Shown here piece by piece: positions 29,723 through 37,317 of a DNA stretch of 64,000 nucleotides. The notes beneath the pieces were generated by a model that searched no databases, was not told the DNA's origin, and saw only the letters and a program-made list of their open reading frames with translations. The translations under genes and the position numbers were made by a program. Where the stretch lies: contig NZ_JAAQRC020000001.1 of assembly GCF_019216885.1 (NCBI RefSeq), forward strand, positions 4,529,501 to 4,593,500, written 5' to 3'. This DNA is from Methylobacterium sp. SyP6R (lineage in GTDB: Bacteria > Pseudomonadota > Alphaproteobacteria > Rhizobiales > Beijerinckiaceae). Position 1 is the stretch's first letter. Each line of letters begins with the position of its first letter.

Positions 29723-29818
29723 TCAGTAGGTCCGGCCGGGCCGGGGGCGGGATCCGCGCCGGCCGAGATAGGCGATCAGCTTCGGCAGGACGAAGAGCGT
29801 GAAGATCTTGCGCAGCAT
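29723..29818 (-). CDS. 31-residue basic hydrophobic small protein
   Basis: The frame runs from ATG at 29818 to TGA at 29723. It begins MLRKIFTLFVLPKLIAYLGR and ends in an Arg/Pro-rich tail (RPRPGRTY). One amphipathic or membrane-surface helix (residues 5-19) is followed by a very basic end. GAAGGGAGA lies 8 bases before the ATG, and the strong terminator 100 bp downstream fits a short transcript. It follows the LEA-like gene by 33 bp, so co-transcription is likely. No function is known to me. Confidence 0.55.
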   Translation of the reverse strand: MLRKIFTLFVLPKLIAYLGRRGSRPRPGRTY

Positions 29819-29851
29819 GGCGGGGTCTCCCTTCAGCGGATGGTGAGAGTG

Positions 29852-30367
29852 TCAGCGCGATCGGCGGACGAGCCAGCCCGCCGCGAAGGCGAGGACGGCG
29901 ATGCCGACGACCGTGTTGGTGCGGTGCCCTTCGACGTAACGCAGGGCGCTCTGGCCGTAAGCCTCGCCGCGGCGACGAACCGCATGGGCGGCGTGGCGTC
30001 CGTCCTCGACGAGGTGATCGGCCCGCTTGCGCGCGGTGTGGGCGAAATCCCCGGCGCGCTCACGCGCCTCCTGTGCGAGATTTTCGGCACGCTCACGCGC
30101 CTCATGGGCGAGATCTTCGGCGCGCTCACGCGCCTCGTGGGCTAGATTTTCGGCGCGCTCACGCGCCTCATGGGCGAGATGGCGCCCGTCGTCGACGAAG
30201 TCTTCCGCCCGGTCGCGGGCGCGGCCATAGGCGTATTGCGCGCCGCCGGCCACCTGGTTGGCGGCGCCGCGGACCTGGCGGGCGGGGTCGCCGGTGAGGC
30301 CGCCGAGCGCGGTCTGGACGCGGCCCTTCAGGTGACGGGACGCCCCGTTGAACTGGTCGCGGTTCAT
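29852..30367 (-). CDS. CsbD-like protein with LEA-type 11-residue repeats and membrane tail
   Basis: 171 residues. The N-terminal segment (MNRDQFNGASRHLKGRVQ, then ALGGLTGD) is CsbD-like. The middle (about 65-125) is built of 11-residue units of the form AHEARERAE(N/D)L, repeated at least five times, as in LEA group 3-type helical stress proteins. A C-terminal membrane segment (TVVGIAVLAFAAGWLVRR) resembles the ElaB/YqjD tail anchor. The start follows CTCAGGAGGACAGC. The protein is probably a stress-induced, membrane-attached helical filament protein; this is inferred from composition and neighbours. Confidence 0.8.
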   Translation of the reverse strand: MNRDQFNGASRHLKGRVQTALGGLTGDPARQVRGAANQVAGGAQYAYGRARDRAEDFVDDGRHLAHEARERAENLAHEARERAEDLAHEARERAENLAQEARERAGDFAHTARKRADHLVEDGRHAAHAVRRRGEAYGQSALRYVEGHRTNTVVGIAVLAFAAGWLVRRSR

Positions 30368-30384
30368 GCTGTCCTCCTGAGTTG

Positions 30385-30486
30385 AGAGCATTCTCCGACG
30401 AGGTGGATGCCGGTTCGCCGTAGAAAATGCGACACGATCAAAGATAGGGAGAGGTTCGCGATCGCAACGCGATCGTGAAGTGCTCT
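30385..30486. repeat. Palindromic repeat, family F copy 2
   Basis: It begins AGAGCATTCTCCGACGAG and ends GTGAAGTGCTCT, with terminal inversion AGAGCA/TGCTCT. It is the same family as 20628-20730 and lies just upstream of the LEA-like gene, in its 5' region. Confidence 0.85.
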
Positions 30487-30504
30487 GAGATCTAAGGGTG
30501 GAGC

Positions 30505-30527
30505 GGCGGCGGGACGATCCCGCCGCC
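30505..30527 (-). terminator. Hairpin after the 67-residue CsbD gene
   Basis: Nine-bp arms GGCGGCGGG and CCCGCCGCC around ACGAT, 20 bp downstream of the CsbD stop on the minus strand; no U-run. Confidence 0.5.
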
Positions 30528-30546
30528 CGGTGGAAGATGGTCGGTA

Positions 30547-30750
30547 CTACTTGCGGCCGAGCAGGCTGTCGGCGGCGTTCTTCACGCCGTCCTTGACCTC
30601 GCCGACGGTACGCTGGGCCTCGCCCTTCAACTCCTGAGCCTTGCCCTCGGCGATGAGATGGTCGTCGCCCGTGACCTTGCCGATACCCTGCTTGACGTTG
30701 CCGACGGCCTCGTTGGCCAGGCCCTTGAGCTTGTCGGTGGTGCTGCTCAT
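30547..30750 (-). CDS. CsbD family stress protein (67 residues)
   Basis: The full CsbD/UPF0337 pattern is visible: DKLKGLANEAVGNVKQGIGK, then VTGDDHLIAEGKAQELKGEA and a second helical half with KDGVKNAADSLLGRK. The family is small, hydrophilic, helical and usually induced by general stress; its molecular role is not established. A good GGAGAG site precedes the ATG. It is one of at least three CsbD-type genes in this 3-kb cluster. Confidence 0.93.
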   Translation of the reverse strand: MSSTTDKLKGLANEAVGNVKQGIGKVTGDDHLIAEGKAQELKGEAQRTVGEVKDGVKNAADSLLGRK

Positions 30751-30783
30751 CGAAATCTCTCCTGTCGTTCGAGGGGAAGGGAG

Positions 30784-30805
30784 GGCTCCCGCCTGGGCGG
30801 GAGCC
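30784..30805 (-). terminator. Hairpin after the PhnA-like membrane protein gene
   Basis: Ten-bp arms GGCTCCCGCC and GGCGGGAGCC separated by TG, 10 bp after the stop of the membrane-protein gene on the minus strand. Confidence 0.5.
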
Positions 30806-30814
30806 GGTCGAGGA

Positions 30815-31726
30815 TCAGACGCGGCGGGCGTCGTAGGCGGTCACCAGCTTCGGGGCGCCGAGGCGGCCGCCGAAGAAGGCGGCGGCGGCGCCGAGCAGCA
30901 GCGCGATGGCCGCGTAGAACGCGCCCTGCGTGGCGGCCGACTTGGCGGCGACGGCCGCGGCCTCGGCCTTCTGCTTGGCGGTGGCGACCGCCTGCTCGTA
31001 CTGCTTCTGGTAGTCGTCGATCTGGGCCTTGGCCTGGTCGGGCGAGATGTTCTGGGCCTTGGCGAGAGCGTCGGCGGCGCGGGTCTTGGCCTGCTCCTTC
31101 TGGGCGGCGTCGCCGGTCAGCACGGCACGCACGGCAGCTACGGCGGCGTCACGGGCGGCCTGCGGATCCTGGCCGGCGGCCTGCTGGCGCACCTTGTCCT
31201 CGATGCCCTCGAGCGGGTTCTGGACCTTCGACAGCGACGGGGCCGCCGCCTGGGCGGCGGTCTGCACCGTGCCGCCGACGAGGTTGCCGGCGCCGCCGAG
31301 CGCGCCCGAGACGGTGCTCAGCGTGCCGCCGACGAGGCCGCTCGCCGCCGAGGTCACGAGGTAGATCACCACGAGCGTCGTTACCGCCCAGGAAACGAGG
31401 CCGTGCAGGGCGGCCGCACCCGGCAGCGGCTTGCCGGAGAGCCGGCCCGCGATGGCGCCACCGACCAGCGAGGCGACGATGCCCGAGACCACGAACCACA
31501 GGCCCGCGCCCATCGACACGGTCGAGGCGGCCGGGTTGTCGGCGGCGTTCACGCCGACCGAGGACAGGCCGACGCCGACGCCCACGAGGTTGAGGATCAC
31601 CTGCGTCACGAGCGCGGTCACGGCGCCGGCGAAGATGGCGCCCCAGGAGACCTGGTTGAGCAGGACCGCGCGGGTATCGGCTTGGGCCGCCGTGGCGAGG
31701 GGGGAAACGGGGGTCTGGATGGTCAC
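30815..31726 (-). CDS. Membrane protein with glycine-zipper segments, PhnA-like by annotation habit
   Basis: 303 residues. Hydrophobic segments lie at about 28-55 (WGAIFAGAVTALVTQVILNL), 72-95 (GLWFVVSGIVASLVGGAIAG) and 108-130 (SWAVTTLVVIYLVTSAASGL). A Gly-rich zipper stretch and a long soluble helical region rich in Ala/Lys/Gln (about 165-265) follow, with a final segment at about 270-290. Similar Methylobacterium proteins are often labelled PhnA-like, but I see no zinc-ribbon PhnA domain and would not infer phosphonate metabolism. Its location suggests an envelope stress role. Confidence 0.7.
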   Translation of the reverse strand: MTIQTPVSPLATAAQADTRAVLLNQVSWGAIFAGAVTALVTQVILNLVGVGVGLSSVGVNAADNPAASTVSMGAGLWFVVSGIVASLVGGAIAGRLSGKPLPGAAALHGLVSWAVTTLVVIYLVTSAASGLVGGTLSTVSGALGGAGNLVGGTVQTAAQAAAPSLSKVQNPLEGIEDKVRQQAAGQDPQAARDAAVAAVRAVLTGDAAQKEQAKTRAADALAKAQNISPDQAKAQIDDYQKQYEQAVATAKQKAEAAAVAAKSAATQGAFYAAIALLLGAAAAFFGGRLGAPKLVTAYDARRV

Positions 31727-31833
31727 GCTTCTACTCCGAGTCGTTCGAGCATCGTCGTCGAAGGCCTCTCGTGGGACGGCCCCGCGCGGTCTCGCCGCTC
31801 CGGGGCCGCCCTTTCACGAGGCGGCCTCGAAGA

Positions 31834-32322
31834 TCAGTCGCGGTTGGCGTTGACGAGGAGGCCGAGGCCGAAGCCGACGAAGCCGGCGATCACCAGCGAG
31901 GCGAGCGGGTACTCGGCGACCTGGTGGCCGACCTGCCGGGCGCCGTGGCGCAGGGAGCGGCTGCCGCGCTCGTAGACCTCCTCGGCGTAGCCCTGGGCCT
32001 CCTCGGCGTAGCCCTGCGCGTGACCGGCGACATCCCGCGCCCGGTGACGGGCCCGGTCGGCGAGGTCCTCGGCCCGGTCCGCGGCATGGCGGACGGTGTC
32101 CCGCGTCCGGTCGGCCGCGTCGCCGGCATAGTCCTGCGCCCGGTCGGCGGCGTGGCGGACGGTGTCCTTGGCCTGGCCGTAGGCGTCCTCCGCCGCGCCC
32201 TGCGCCTCCCGGAAACGGCCCTCGGCCGAGTCGCGGTGCGAGCCGGTCAGGTCGCCGACGACGCCCTGGATCTTGCCGCCGAGTTCCTTGGCGGCGCCGG
32301 TGATGCGATTGGTATCGACCAT
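31834..32322 (-). CDS. CsbD-domain protein with helical repeats and C-terminal membrane anchor
   Basis: 162 residues. The CsbD-like N-terminus MVDTNRITGAAKELGGKIQG and GDLTGSHRDSAEG is followed by a coiled region in which DTVRHAADRA occurs twice. A tail anchor (YPLASLVIAGFVGFGLGLLV, about 139-158) follows, as in ElaB/YqjD proteins. The architecture is the same as the gene at 29852-30367, so the two are probably diverged paralogues. Probably a membrane-linked stress protein. A hairpin (GGCCCCG/CGGGGCC, 31778-31807) lies downstream. Confidence 0.8.
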   Translation of the reverse strand: MVDTNRITGAAKELGGKIQGVVGDLTGSHRDSAEGRFREAQGAAEDAYGQAKDTVRHAADRAQDYAGDAADRTRDTVRHAADRAEDLADRARHRARDVAGHAQGYAEEAQGYAEEVYERGSRSLRHGARQVGHQVAEYPLASLVIAGFVGFGLGLLVNANRD

Positions 32323-32353
32323 GGGTCTCTCCTCTGGTGTTCTTGGGAAAAGG

Positions 32354-32376
32354 CGGCGCCCCCGAGCGGGGCGCCG
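32354..32376 (-). terminator. Hairpin downstream of the 57-residue CsbD gene
   Basis: CGGCGCCCC and GGGGCGCCG around CGAGC, 15 bp after the CsbD stop on the minus strand. Confidence 0.55.
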
Positions 32377-32390
32377 GATGACGGGTGTCG

Positions 32391-32564
32391 TCAGTCCTTG
32401 CGAGGTCCGGTCCCCTTACGAGACGTCTCCTCGGCCTTCTGACGCCGGCCTTCGGCTTCGACCCGGACATCGCCGGTGAGCTTGCCGATGGCCTCCTTCA
32501 CCGAACCCTTGACCTGCTCGGTGCAAGGCTTGCCGGTGGAAGTCTTTGACGCGCGATCGGTCAT
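32391..32564 (-). CDS. Short CsbD family protein (57 residues)
   Basis: EQVKGSVKEAIGKLTGDVRVEAEG is one CsbD half-repeat, with a basic tail (RKGTGPRKD). ATG at 32564 follows a GAGGTG site; the frame is open further upstream but without an obvious start. It is shorter than typical CsbD proteins because the second half is reduced to a charged tail. A stress-related role is inferred from the family and the cluster. Confidence 0.8.
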   Translation of the reverse strand: MTDRASKTSTGKPCTEQVKGSVKEAIGKLTGDVRVEAEGRRQKAEETSRKGTGPRKD

Positions 32565-32658
32565 GAGCACCTCGTCGAGTTGAGAAAACTCCGACCGGCC
32601 TGCAGATGTAGGCGCGTCGCGCATCTTCAATGGTAGGAAAATACCGGTATCCTGAACC

Positions 32659-34119
32659 TCAGCTACCGGATGCCTGGAGCGGGAATCCGTGCTCGCGTCC
32701 CCAGAGGATCACCTCCGTGCGGCGGTGCACGCCGAGCTTGCGGTAGAGCGCGGCGCCGTGGTTGCGCACGGTGTTGCGCGACAGGCCGAGCTTGCGGGCG
32801 ATGCCGTCATCGTCGAGGCCGCTGCAGATCAGGTTGAGGATCTGCCGCTCGCGGAGCGTCAGGTCCGGCACCGCGGCGTCCGGCATCTCGCGGCCCGGGC
32901 GGCGCAGGTTGGCGAGCTTCTCGATCAGCCCGCGGCTGAACCAGGAGGTATCGGCCATCACCGTCTCGATCGCGTCGAACAGCTCGCGCTCGGTGTGCTT
33001 GCGCTCGGTGATGTCCTGCAGGACCATCAGCACGAACTCGGATTCGCCGATGGTGACCCGCTCGGCCGAGACCAGGCAGTCGAGGTCGGCGCCGTTCTCG
33101 TGGCGCAGGCACACTTCCAGTCCCAGCACGTATCCGGCCCGCGCCAGCCCCTCCTCGAACCGCCGTCGCTGCTCGGCCGAGACCCATAGCCCGAACTCCG
33201 CCGGGGCCCGGCCGACCACCTTGTCCTCACTGAGGCCGAAGACCCGGCCGAAGGCCTCGTTGATGCTGGTGACCTGAAAGTCGTCGGCGCGGGCGAGCAG
33301 GGTCGGGACCGGGGTCAGGCGGAACGCCTTGGCAAAGCGCTCCTCGCTCTGGCGGAGCGCCGTCTCGGCCTTCCGCCGCAGCTCGAGGTCGGCGAAGGTG
33401 AACAGCATGCAGGGCTCGTCGCCCATCTCCATCGGCTGGCCGGCCACGATCACGAAGCGGCCGCCGCCATCGGGCAGCTCCAGGCGTGCCTCCATCTGGG
33501 GGATGGTGCCGCCCTTGTTCAGCCGCGACACCGCGAGGTCGCGGTTTCGGGCATTGGCCAGCACGTCGACCTCGTAGACGCTGCGGCCGATCACGGCGTC
33601 GCGGGTGAAGCCGGTCATCTCGAGGAAACCCGCATTCACCTTGACGTGGCGCAGGTCGGAGAGCCGCGTGATGACCGCCGGGGCCGGGTTGGCGTTGAAG
33701 GTGCGCTCGAAGCGCTCCTCGGCTTCGAACTGGTCCGACACGTCCTTGAGGATCAGCGCCAGGCAGCTCGGCTTGCCCTCCCGGTCGGTGGCGACGAGGC
33801 TGCGCAGCGAATGCACGAAGCCGACATCCGGCCTGTCGGTGCGCGTCACCTCGACCACCACGTCGTGGAAGCGCTCGCCGGCCACGACGCGCTCGATCGG
33901 GTAGCTCTCCGGCGCGCGGTGGTTGCGGTAGCGCAGGGCGAAGCGCTCCCGGTAGGCGTCGACAGTCGGGCCGATCTCGTCCAGGCTCTCGGCGCCGTGC
34001 ATCGCGAGCGCAGCCTCGTTGGCGTAGGCGATGGTCTGGTCGGGCTCGACCAGGATCACCCCCTCGCTGAGGCCGGCGATGATCTGCCGGAGTTCATGCC
34101 TGTCGACGCCTGCGGTCAC
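32659..34119 (-). CDS. PAS-domain LuxR-type transcriptional regulator
   Basis: 486 residues. Three PAS units lie at about 10-125 (IIAGLSEGVILVEPDQTIAY), about 140-255 (FNANPAPAVITRL) and about 265-380 (FAKAFRLTPVPTLLARADD), the last ending ITERKHTERE. A C-terminal GerE/LuxR HTH follows (LTLRERQILNLICSGLDDDG with recognition helix RNTVRNHGAALYRKLGV). There is no kinase or receiver domain, so it probably senses a signal through PAS and binds DNA directly. A perfect EcfG-type promoter lies 55-79 bp upstream, placing it in the general stress regulon. Confidence 0.88.
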   Translation of the reverse strand: MTAGVDRHELRQIIAGLSEGVILVEPDQTIAYANEAALAMHGAESLDEIGPTVDAYRERFALRYRNHRAPESYPIERVVAGERFHDVVVEVTRTDRPDVGFVHSLRSLVATDREGKPSCLALILKDVSDQFEAEERFERTFNANPAPAVITRLSDLRHVKVNAGFLEMTGFTRDAVIGRSVYEVDVLANARNRDLAVSRLNKGGTIPQMEARLELPDGGGRFVIVAGQPMEMGDEPCMLFTFADLELRRKAETALRQSEERFAKAFRLTPVPTLLARADDFQVTSINEAFGRVFGLSEDKVVGRAPAEFGLWVSAEQRRRFEEGLARAGYVLGLEVCLRHENGADLDCLVSAERVTIGESEFVLMVLQDITERKHTERELFDAIETVMADTSWFSRGLIEKLANLRRPGREMPDAAVPDLTLRERQILNLICSGLDDDGIARKLGLSRNTVRNHGAALYRKLGVHRRTEVILWGREHGFPLQASGS

Positions 34120-34173
34120 AGCTCAAGCGATCCTTCATGCTCGCGTCGTTGCCTGTCGAGGCAACGGAGCACA

Positions 34174-34198
34174 AACGGATCGCGCACCAGCAGGTTCC
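34174..34198 (-). promoter_or_regulatory. EcfG-dependent promoter of the PAS-LuxR gene
   Basis: On the minus strand GGAAC (34194-34198), 16 bases, then CGTT (34174-34177): an exact match to the alphaproteobacterial general stress consensus GGAAC-N16/17-CGTT. The predicted start is about 48 bases before the ATG at 34119. Confidence 0.75.
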
Positions 34199-34339
34199 CG
34201 CGGGGAAGCGAGATTCACCGGTAAAATCGTATCATTGACGTAATTGCCGGTGATCAGAAATAAGTCCGCACATCGCCGGACCGGCCTACTACCCCACGGG
34301 ACTAGCCCGTAGGGACGACCGGTCTAGTCCGATCTGCAG

Positions 34340-35105
34340 ATGGTTGACGGGTCTTTTTCCGTGCAGACAGACCACGAGACGCGCGCGAAGGTTGCCGAGT
34401 CGGAGGCTGCCATCGCCGTGATACCGTCGCATCTCGGTGGGCTGCTGCGGGAGTATTATCCCGAGATCGTTGCGCTCGATGCCGGCTCGCGCCTCGGCGA
34501 GATGCTCACGCGCCTGACGCAAGCACTTGCATCCGCCGAGGAAGTGCCGGCGGCGTTCGGGCGCGAACTTCTCGGCGCGGTGCCGCGGCTGCGCCGCTAC
34601 GCCCTGTCCCTCGCCCATCACGGGGCCGACGCCGACGACATGGTGCAGCACACCCTGCTCAAGGCCTGGGAGCACCGGCACCAGTTCGTCCCCGGCACCA
34701 GCCTGTCGGCCTGGCTGTTCGCGATCCTGCGCAACGGCTTCTTCAACGGTCGCCGCAAGTACCGTCTCGAAGTGGCGGATCCCGACGGGGCCCATGCCGC
34801 CACCCTGGCGAGTGCCGCCGAGCAGGAGCACCGGGGCCGCCTTGCGCGATCTCCAGAGCGCCCTCGACCGGCTGGAGCCGGCGCAGCGCGAGGCGCTGCT
34901 CCTCGTCGCGGTCGAAGGGCTGTCCTACGAGGCCGCCGCCGGCATCATCGGCTGCCCGGCCGGCACGGTGAAGAGCCGCGTCAGTCGGGCCCGCGACCGG
35001 CTCGGGCAGGATCTCGGGCAAGATCTCGGTCAGGATCTGGAGCGGCGAGGGCCGAACCGGGACGGCCCGGGTCGTAGTCCCCCGAATCCGTCCGGCGCCG
35101 CCTGA
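34340..35105 (+). pseudogene. EcfG-like sigma factor with NepR-like N-terminus, frameshifted
   Basis: The first frame (from ATG 34340) encodes a NepR-like segment (LGGLLREYYPEIV...RLGEMLTRL, residues about 32-60) and sigma region 2 ([30 protein letters not shown]). After a GGGG run at 34833-34836 the sigma frame continues one base off. Dropping one G gives [20 protein letters not shown], then [15 protein letters not shown] and [15 protein letters not shown] (region 4), ending at 35105 after QDLG repeats. So one base is extra. This is either a real inactivating frameshift or a base-calling error in a G-run. The family is the EcfG general stress sigma factors. Confidence 0.75.
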
Positions 35106-35290
35106 ATGGTGCAGGCCCCCCACCCGTTTCGCCCGACAGGGCGTCCCCCATCGTTCCGGCGCTATCCCCCGAGGCGTCCGGAACGGTCGCGGGCCGGGCA
35201 CGGCATGGTTCCCCCGTCCGTGCCCGGTTCGTCGCGAGTTCTCCACGACCGGTCCGGCCATGGAGCCGGACGCCCCGATCAGAGGAGATC

Positions 35291-35615
35291 ATGACGCCAT
35301 CCCGCCGCCCGGTCGGCGCACCGGCCCTGGTCCCGGCCTTCACCGCATCCGTCCCCGCGCTTCCGGCCCCGGCCGCGCCCACGGCGAACCGCTTCGACGG
35401 CGCCTGGTCGGTCGTCGCCACCGCCGAGACCGGAAGCTGCACCGGGCCGTACCGCTACCCGATCGTGATTCGGAACGGCATCGTGGACGAGGCCGGGAAT
35501 CACGGCGTCGACGCGTCCGGACAGGCCATGGCCGACGGCCGCATCACCGGGACGATCCGCAGCGGGCTCGCCAGCGTCGCGCTCACCGGCACCTTGCGCG
35601 GCTGCGCCGGCAGCT
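35291..35615 (+). pseudogene. Truncated small secreted-type protein gene
   Basis: ATG at 35291 follows a strong AGAGGAGATC site. The product has an Ala/Pro-rich, weakly signal-like N-terminus and then NRFDGAWSVVATAETGSCTG, IVIRNGIVDEAGN, DGRITGTIRSGLASVALTG and LRGCAGS, typical of small beta-sandwich secreted proteins in Hyphomicrobiales. The normal C-terminus (expected a further 20-30 residues) is missing: the frame runs into a family E repeat at 35616 and continues as nonsense to 35851. Function is unknown. Confidence 0.65.
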
Positions 35616-35715
35616 GGGCTGTCCGGGGAAAATTTGGGGCTGGGTGCCTGCCCTGCCACGCCGGAGGTGATGCGGGAGTTGTCCGGTTGTCGAGACACGA
35701 ACATCCGGGCAGGAC

Positions 35716-36158
35716 ATGCACCCCAGCGATGCCCGCTTCGCCCGGTTGCTGGAAGGCCTCGATCGCCAGCAGACCGCCCAAAGCGTCGCGCGCCACGGCG
35801 CCGACGCCTACGACAAGTGCTTCTCCTCCTGTGATCACCCGCTGGTGCTGATCTTCGCCCAGCTCAGCCCCGCCGCCAGCTTGCGCGGCCTGGAGGTCGC
35901 CTGGGCTCACGCCGCGGCCCACCCCCACCTCGGCACCGGGCCGCTGCACCGCCCGACCCTCTCGGATGCCAACCAGCGCCGCCCCCTGGCGGTGTTCACC
36001 GAGACCTTCGCCCGCCTGGCCGGCCAACTCGACCGCTCCTTGCGCCGCGACCTGCTGCGCCAGGGCTTGTTCGAACCGCAGACCTGGGCCGAGGTCCGGG
36101 CCTTGCTCCCGCCAAGACCGGCCTCGACCCCGCGCAGTAGGAGCACGGCCCATGCCTC
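35716..36158 (+). pseudogene. IS4-family transposase, N-terminal (DUF4372) remnant
   Basis: The frame starts MHPSDARFARLLEGLDRQQ and contains LIFAQLSPAASLRGLEVAW, HLGTGPLHRPTLSDANQRR and PLAVFTETFARL, the usual DUF4372 N-terminal domain of IS4-type transposases. The DDE catalytic domain is absent: the frame enters the family D repeat at 36159 after about 147 residues. It is therefore a dead fragment. Confidence 0.8.
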
Positions 36159-36264
36159 CTAAGCAGATTTCGCAAAAGTGGCCGCCGGTTTTGCGGAAAA
36201 AATCTGCGATAAAACAAGGATCTAAGCGGACGAAGCGTTGGCCTGCCAACGCAAGTCTGCTTAG
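36159..36264. repeat. Repeat element, family D copy 2 (106 bp)
   Basis: Nearly identical to 23569-23674, with the same inverted termini CTAAGCAGA/TCTGCTTAG and the same length. It sits at the point where the transposase fragment ends. Confidence 0.85.
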
Positions 36265-36361
36265 CTTCCCCGGACAGCCCTGCCGCAGAGGGGAAAAGGG
36301 AAAACCCGCGCTACATCCCGTCGTGTAAAATCACCGCGTTTTCCCACTGAAGGACGCCCGC

Positions 36362-36727
36362 ATGGCCGCTCCCCCACCCCGCGTCACCGCCACCCCGGCG
36401 GCCCTCGACCTGATCGACACCTTGCGCCGGGAGCACGGCCCGGTCCTGTTCCACCAATCCGGCGGCTGCTGCGACGGCTCGGCGCCGATGTGCTTTGCCG
36501 TCGGCGATTTCCTGATCGGCGACGGCGACGTGCATCTCGGCGCGATCGGCGGGGCCGAGTTCTACATCAGCGGCCCGCAATACGCGGCGTGGCGGCACAC
36601 CCAGCTCATCATCGACGTGGTGCCGGGCCGAGGCGGCATGTTCTCGCTGGAGAACGGCTCTGGGCAACGCTTCCTCCTGCGCTCGCGCGTGTTCGACGAG
36701 GCCGAGACTGCGGCGCTGAACGCCTGA
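36362..36727 (+). CDS. DUF779 family protein
   Basis: 121 residues with the family's cysteine motif [14 protein letters not shown] and [38 protein letters not shown]. It is soluble and probably binds metal or a cofactor through the Cys cluster; the function is not established. In many genomes DUF779 genes lie next to aldehyde dehydrogenase genes of the type found at 16406-17929, but here the two are 20 kb apart. It sits after the insertion scar and about 90 bp before moaC. Confidence 0.9.
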   Translation: MAAPPPRVTATPAALDLIDTLRREHGPVLFHQSGGCCDGSAPMCFAVGDFLIGDGDVHLGAIGGAEFYISGPQYAAWRHTQLIIDVVPGRGGMFSLENGSGQRFLLRSRVFDEAETAALNA

Positions 36728-36819
36728 CGAGGCTGGGCCACGATACAGGGCCACGGCGAGGCCGTGGCGGAGCCGGCGGCGGGCGTGCTAAGCGCGGGGC
36801 GGTTCACCCGGAGCAGGCC

Positions 36820-37317
36820 ATGCCGACCCTGACCCATCTCGACGCCGCCGGTGCCGCCAACATGGTCGACGTCACCGACAAGGCCGCGACCGACCGCGCC
36901 GCCCGCGCCGAGGGCCTGGTGGTGATGCAGCCGGAGACCCTGCGGCTGATTCGCGAGGGCGACGCCAAGAAGGGCGACGTGCTCGGCACCGCGCGGCTCG
37001 CCGGCATCATGGCGGCCAAGCGCACCCACGAGCTGATTCCGCTCTGCCACCCGCTGCTGCTGACCAAGGTCCGGGTCGAGTGCGAGCCCGATGAGGGCCT
37101 GCCGGGCATCCGCGTCACCGCCGAGGTCCGGGTGCAGGGGCCGACCGGGGTCGAGATGGAGGCGCTGACCGCCGTCTCGGTGGCCTGCCTCACGGTCTAC
37201 GACATGGTCAAGGCGGCCGACCGGGGCATGCGGGTCGAGGGCGTGCGGCTGCTGCACAAGAGCGGCGGCCGCTCGGGCGTCTGGGAGGCATCGACCGGCC
37301 GGGAGGTCGGCGCGTGA
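36820..37317 (+). CDS. moaC: Cyclic pyranopterin monophosphate synthase
   Basis: 165 residues, full length. MoaC converts the MoaA product to cPMP in molybdenum cofactor biosynthesis. Motifs are [49 protein letters not shown] and [19 protein letters not shown] followed by YDMVKA. The last codon overlaps moeA by 4 bp (GTGA), so the genes form a coupled operon. No moaA is in the window. Confidence 0.96.
   Translation: MPTLTHLDAAGAANMVDVTDKAATDRAARAEGLVVMQPETLRLIREGDAKKGDVLGTARLAGIMAAKRTHELIPLCHPLLLTKVRVECEPDEGLPGIRVTAEVRVQGPTGVEMEALTAVSVACLTVYDMVKAADRGMRVEGVRLLHKSGGRSGVWEASTGREVGA

Larger units (their letters stand above)
35616..36280. mobile_element. Insertion scar: family E ends enclosing an IS4 remnant and a family D repeat
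   Basis: GGGCTGTCCGGGGAA (35616-35630) and TTCCCCGGACAGCCC (36266-36280) are an exact inverted pair. Between them lie an N-terminal transposase fragment and a 106-bp family D repeat. The left end cuts the gene at 35291. No intact transposase or clear IS inverted repeats remain. Confidence 0.6.

Noticed and set aside
26381..30145. A 1254-codon open frame on the plus strand
   Set aside because: It lies antisense to the mfd-like and LEA-like genes. Its translation is His/Arg/Gly-rich with no family motif, a GC-rich shadow frame.
30815..31726. Phosphonate metabolism based on the PhnA-like label
   Set aside because: The sequence is a multi-segment membrane protein without the PhnA zinc-ribbon domain, and no phn genes are nearby.
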